Below are positions 61,826-64,000 of a stretch of DNA of 64,000 bases, one piece after another; within the stretch, counting starts at the first letter, position 1, and every line of letters begins with the position of its first letter. A program made the position numbers and the translations under genes. Source of the DNA: Streptococcus mitis (lineage in GTDB: Bacteria; Bacillota; Bacilli; Lactobacillales; Streptococcaceae); contig NZ_WIJP01000006.1 of NCBI RefSeq assembly GCF_009496155.1, forward strand, positions 62,001 to 126,000, given 5' to 3'. The notes under the pieces are model-generated. The model was not told the origin of the DNA. It was given only the letters and a program-made list of their open reading frames with translations, and did not search any database.

Positions 61826-62395
61826 ATGAAACATTTAGAAATTGAATTGAAAACACTATTGAAAAAAGATGAATACAATCGTCTAAAAGACCAATTCACA
61901 GGTGTCACTCCTGTTCTTCAAAAAAATTACTACATCGACACGCCTGATTTTGAACTGCGAGAAAAGAAAGTCGCTATGCGCATTCGAACCTTTGAAGACT
62001 GGGCAGAATTGACACTCAAAGTCCCGCAAAGTGTTGGAAACATGGAATACAACCAAAAATTGCAACTAAAAGATGCTGAAAACTATCTGATCAAGGAAGA
62101 ACTTCCTCAGGGGCTGGTTCTTGATGAATTAGCGAAACATGGTATCCAAACTAGTGAGTGGCATGTGCTTGGTTGTCTCACAACGCTTCGCTATGAAATG
62201 CAAACAGCTATTGGTCTCATGGCGCTGGATGAGAGTCAGTACTTTGATATTACAGATTACGAATTAGAGATTGAAGTTGAAAATCACGAGAAAGGCAAAC
62301 AGGATTTCCAACAATTTTTAGAGGAAAATCAGATTTCCTACCAAAAAGCTCCTTCAAAATTGGTTCGATTTGTCAAAAGCATGAAAAATAGCTGA
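61826..62395 (+). CDS. CYTH-domain protein (triphosphatase-like)
   Basis: 189 aa from ATG 61826 (AAGGTAAG site; the upstream 26 codons cross the att site and are not used). CYTH signature HLEIELKTLL (ExExK), then RIRTFEDWAELTLK and YELEIEVEN. CYTH enzymes hydrolyse triphosphates in metal-bound tunnels; the true substrate here is unknown. Followed by prs. Confidence 0.9.
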   Translation: MKHLEIELKTLLKKDEYNRLKDQFTGVTPVLQKNYYIDTPDFELREKKVAMRIRTFEDWAELTLKVPQSVGNMEYNQKLQLKDAENYLIKEELPQGLVLDELAKHGIQTSEWHVLGCLTTLRYEMQTAIGLMALDESQYFDITDYELEIEVENHEKGKQDFQQFLEENQISYQKAPSKLVRFVKSMKNS

Positions 62396-62411
62396 AATAA
62401 TCTCCATTTTT

Positions 62412-62420
62412 TGGTAAAAT
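62412..62420 (+). promoter_or_regulatory. prs promoter, extended -10
   Basis: TGG-TAAAAT (TAAAAT at 62415-62420). Downstream leader holds CCTAGTT (62444-62450) and AACTAGG (62471-62477), a hairpin followed by TTTTAT, which may modulate transcription. Confidence 0.5.
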
Positions 62421-62507
62421 AGAAAAGATAAAAATACACACATCCTAGTTCATATATGTAAGGTAGATATAACTAGGTTTTATAAAGTTTACAGAGGACG
62501 GTCTATA

Positions 62508-63467
62508 ATGTCAGATAGAAAAAATATGAAACTTTTCGCACTCAACTCTAACCAAGAGATTGCTCAAAAAATTGCTCAAGCTGTTGGTGTCCCACTTGGA
62601 AAACTATCATCACGTCAATTTTCTGACGGAGAGATCCAAGTGAATATCGAAGAGAGTGTCCGTGGTTATGATGTTTACATCATCCAATCTACAAGTTTCC
62701 CTGTTAACAACCACCTAATGGAATTGTTAATCATGGTCGACGCTTGTGTGCGCGCAAGTGCCCACAGTATCAACGTTGTCCTTCCATATTTTGGCTATGC
62801 ACGTCAAGATAGAATTGCATCATCTAGAGAACCACTAACAGCTAAACTAGTTGCTAACATGCTGGTTAAGGCTGGTGTTGACCGTGTCCTTACTCTTGAT
62901 TTGCATGCCGTTCAAGTTCAAGGCTTCTTTGATATTCCTGTTGACAACCTCTACACAGTTCCCCTATTTGCAAAACATTACTGCGATAAAGGTCTACTTG
63001 GCTCAGATGTTGTCGTGGTTAGCCCTAAAAATTCAGGGGTAAAACGTGCTCGTAGCCTGGCTGAATATCTTGATGCTCCTATCGCCATTATCGACTACCC
63101 TCAAGACGATGCAACTCGCAACGAAGGTTATATTATCGGTGATGTTGAAGGTAAGAAAGCTATCTTGATTGACGATATTTTAAATACAGGACGTACCTTC
63201 TCTGAAGCTGCTAAAATCGTTGAACGTGAAGGGGCTACAGAAATTTATGCTGTTTCTAGCCACGGTCTCTTCGTTGAAGGAGCTGCTGAACTTCTTGATA
63301 ATACTAATATTAAAGAAATTCTTGTAACTGATTCAGTAGCAACAAAAGAAAAAACTCCTAAAAACGTATGCTACATCACTGCTAGTGAGTTAATTGGTGA
63401 TGCCATCGTCCGTATTCACGAAAGAAAACCAGTCAGCCCACTCTTTGCCTACAACAAAAAGAAATAA
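62508..63467 (+). CDS. prs: Ribose-phosphate pyrophosphokinase
   Basis: 319 aa class I PRPP synthetase. [10 protein letters not shown] region with divalent cation site, [10 protein letters not shown], and the PRPP loop [13 protein letters not shown]. Makes PRPP for purine, pyrimidine, NAD, His and Trp synthesis. Start at the ATG with AGAGGAC upstream. Confidence 0.97.
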   Translation: MSDRKNMKLFALNSNQEIAQKIAQAVGVPLGKLSSRQFSDGEIQVNIEESVRGYDVYIIQSTSFPVNNHLMELLIMVDACVRASAHSINVVLPYFGYARQDRIASSREPLTAKLVANMLVKAGVDRVLTLDLHAVQVQGFFDIPVDNLYTVPLFAKHYCDKGLLGSDVVVVSPKNSGVKRARSLAEYLDAPIAIIDYPQDDATRNEGYIIGDVEGKKAILIDDILNTGRTFSEAAKIVEREGATEIYAVSSHGLFVEGAAELLDNTNIKEILVTDSVATKEKTPKNVCYITASELIGDAIVRIHERKPVSPLFAYNKKK

Positions 63468-63476
63468 GGTGATTCT

Positions 63477-64000
63477 TTGATTTATTTGGACAATGCTGCA
63501 ACGACTCCTATGTCAGCAGTTTCTATTTCAGCGATGACCAAAGTTATGCAAGAAACCCACGGAAACCCTTCTAGTATTCATGGTCATGGTCGGCAAGCTG
63601 GCAAACTCTTGCGAGAAGCCCGTCAGGAGCTAGCTCAGTTACTGGGGACAAAACCTCAACATATCTTTTTTACTTCTGGTGGGACTGAAGGCAACAATAC
63701 TGCTATCATTGGTTACTGCCTTCGTCACCAAGAACAAGGAAAACATATCATCACAACTGCCATTGAGCATCATGCTGTCCTTGAAACCATTGATTACTTG
63801 GTTCAACACTTTGGGTTTGAAGTAACCATTATCCAACCAGAAAATCAAGAAATCACAGCCCAGCAAATTCAAAAGGCATTGCGTGACGATACGATTTTGG
63901 TTTCTACCATGTTTGCTAATAATGAGACAGGAAACCTACTGCCCATTGCTGAAATTGGCCAAATACTCAAGCAACACCCTGCTGCCTATCATGTCGATGC
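63477..64000 (+). CDS. Cysteine desulfurase (NifS/IscS family), cut by window edge
   Basis: 174 codons are present. Class V aminotransferase: YLDNAATTP at the N-terminus, GNPSSIHGHG, FTSGGTEGNN, AIEHHAVLE and MFANNETGN. The PLP lysine lies beyond the window. Start is TTG at 63477 with AAGGTGA upstream; 10 bases after the prs stop, so cotranscribed. Provides sulfur for Fe-S or tRNA thiolation. Confidence 0.93.
   Translation, partial: MIYLDNAATTPMSAVSISAMTKVMQETHGNPSSIHGHGRQAGKLLREARQELAQLLGTKPQHIFFTSGGTEGNNTAIIGYCLRHQEQGKHIITTAIEHHAVLETIDYLVQHFGFEVTIIQPENQEITAQQIQKALRDDTILVSTMFANNETGNLLPIAEIGQILKQHPAAYHVD

Overview
The window is a Gram-positive, low-GC chromosome segment from a Streptococcus of the mitis group (S. 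mitis, S. pneumoniae or a close relative). The evidence is two BOX elements, the vicR-vicK-vicX/mutY cluster beside a relBE pair, near-pneumococcal protein sequences, and a prophage lysin with choline-binding repeats. It reads as chromosome (1-23.58 kb), an inserted temperate siphophage of about 38.2 kb (23.58-61.79 kb), then chromosome again (61.8-64 kb).

Left chromosome, mostly minus strand: start of a pullulanase gene, ligA, an MFS exporter, an Rgg-type regulator and an ABC-F ATPase. Then come pgm and a thioredoxin-like gene on the plus strand. Next is a defence island: a GIY-YIG/helicase restriction subunit, an Abi_2 (AbiD/AbiF-type HEPN) gene and an Eco57I-like methylase, flanked by a BOX element and a RelBE toxin-antitoxin pair. 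Then vicX-vicK-vicR, mutY, a second BOX, pta, a pseudouridine synthase, nadK and relQ. ligA, the ABC-F gene and mutY each have an extended -10 six bases before the ATG, so they probably give leaderless mRNAs.

The prophage sits between relQ and the CYTH-prs-cysteine desulfurase cluster, which are probably neighbours in a phage-free strain. An 11-bp repeat at both ends is the proposed att core, supported by shared 9-mer arm sites. From left to right: attL; a plus-strand three-gene cargo module with a consensus promoter and palindromic operator; a structured small RNA candidate; a nuclease-like cargo gene; then on the minus strand lysis (CHAP/choline-binding lysin, holin), tail, head (HK97-type capsid, ClpP-like protease, portal), terminase, a probable cos/HNH region, late control, replication (replisome organiser with an internal iteron origin, DnaC-like loader), antirepressor and Cro-like genes. 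On the plus strand follow a double-HTH CI repressor, a second Abi_2 gene and the integrase next to attR. The tail chaperone pair carries a lambda-like GGGAAAG frameshift site.

The most striking signal is that both Abi_2 genes, one chromosomal and one in the prophage, have the same unusual leader. A perfect TTGACA-17-TATAAT promoter is followed by a 45-70 nt structured RNA ending in an intrinsic terminator, and then at once by the gene's ribosome binding site. This looks like an RNA-gated HEPN toxin system. In the chromosomal copy it lies inside a restriction-modification operon, so the restriction subunit is downstream of the same switch.
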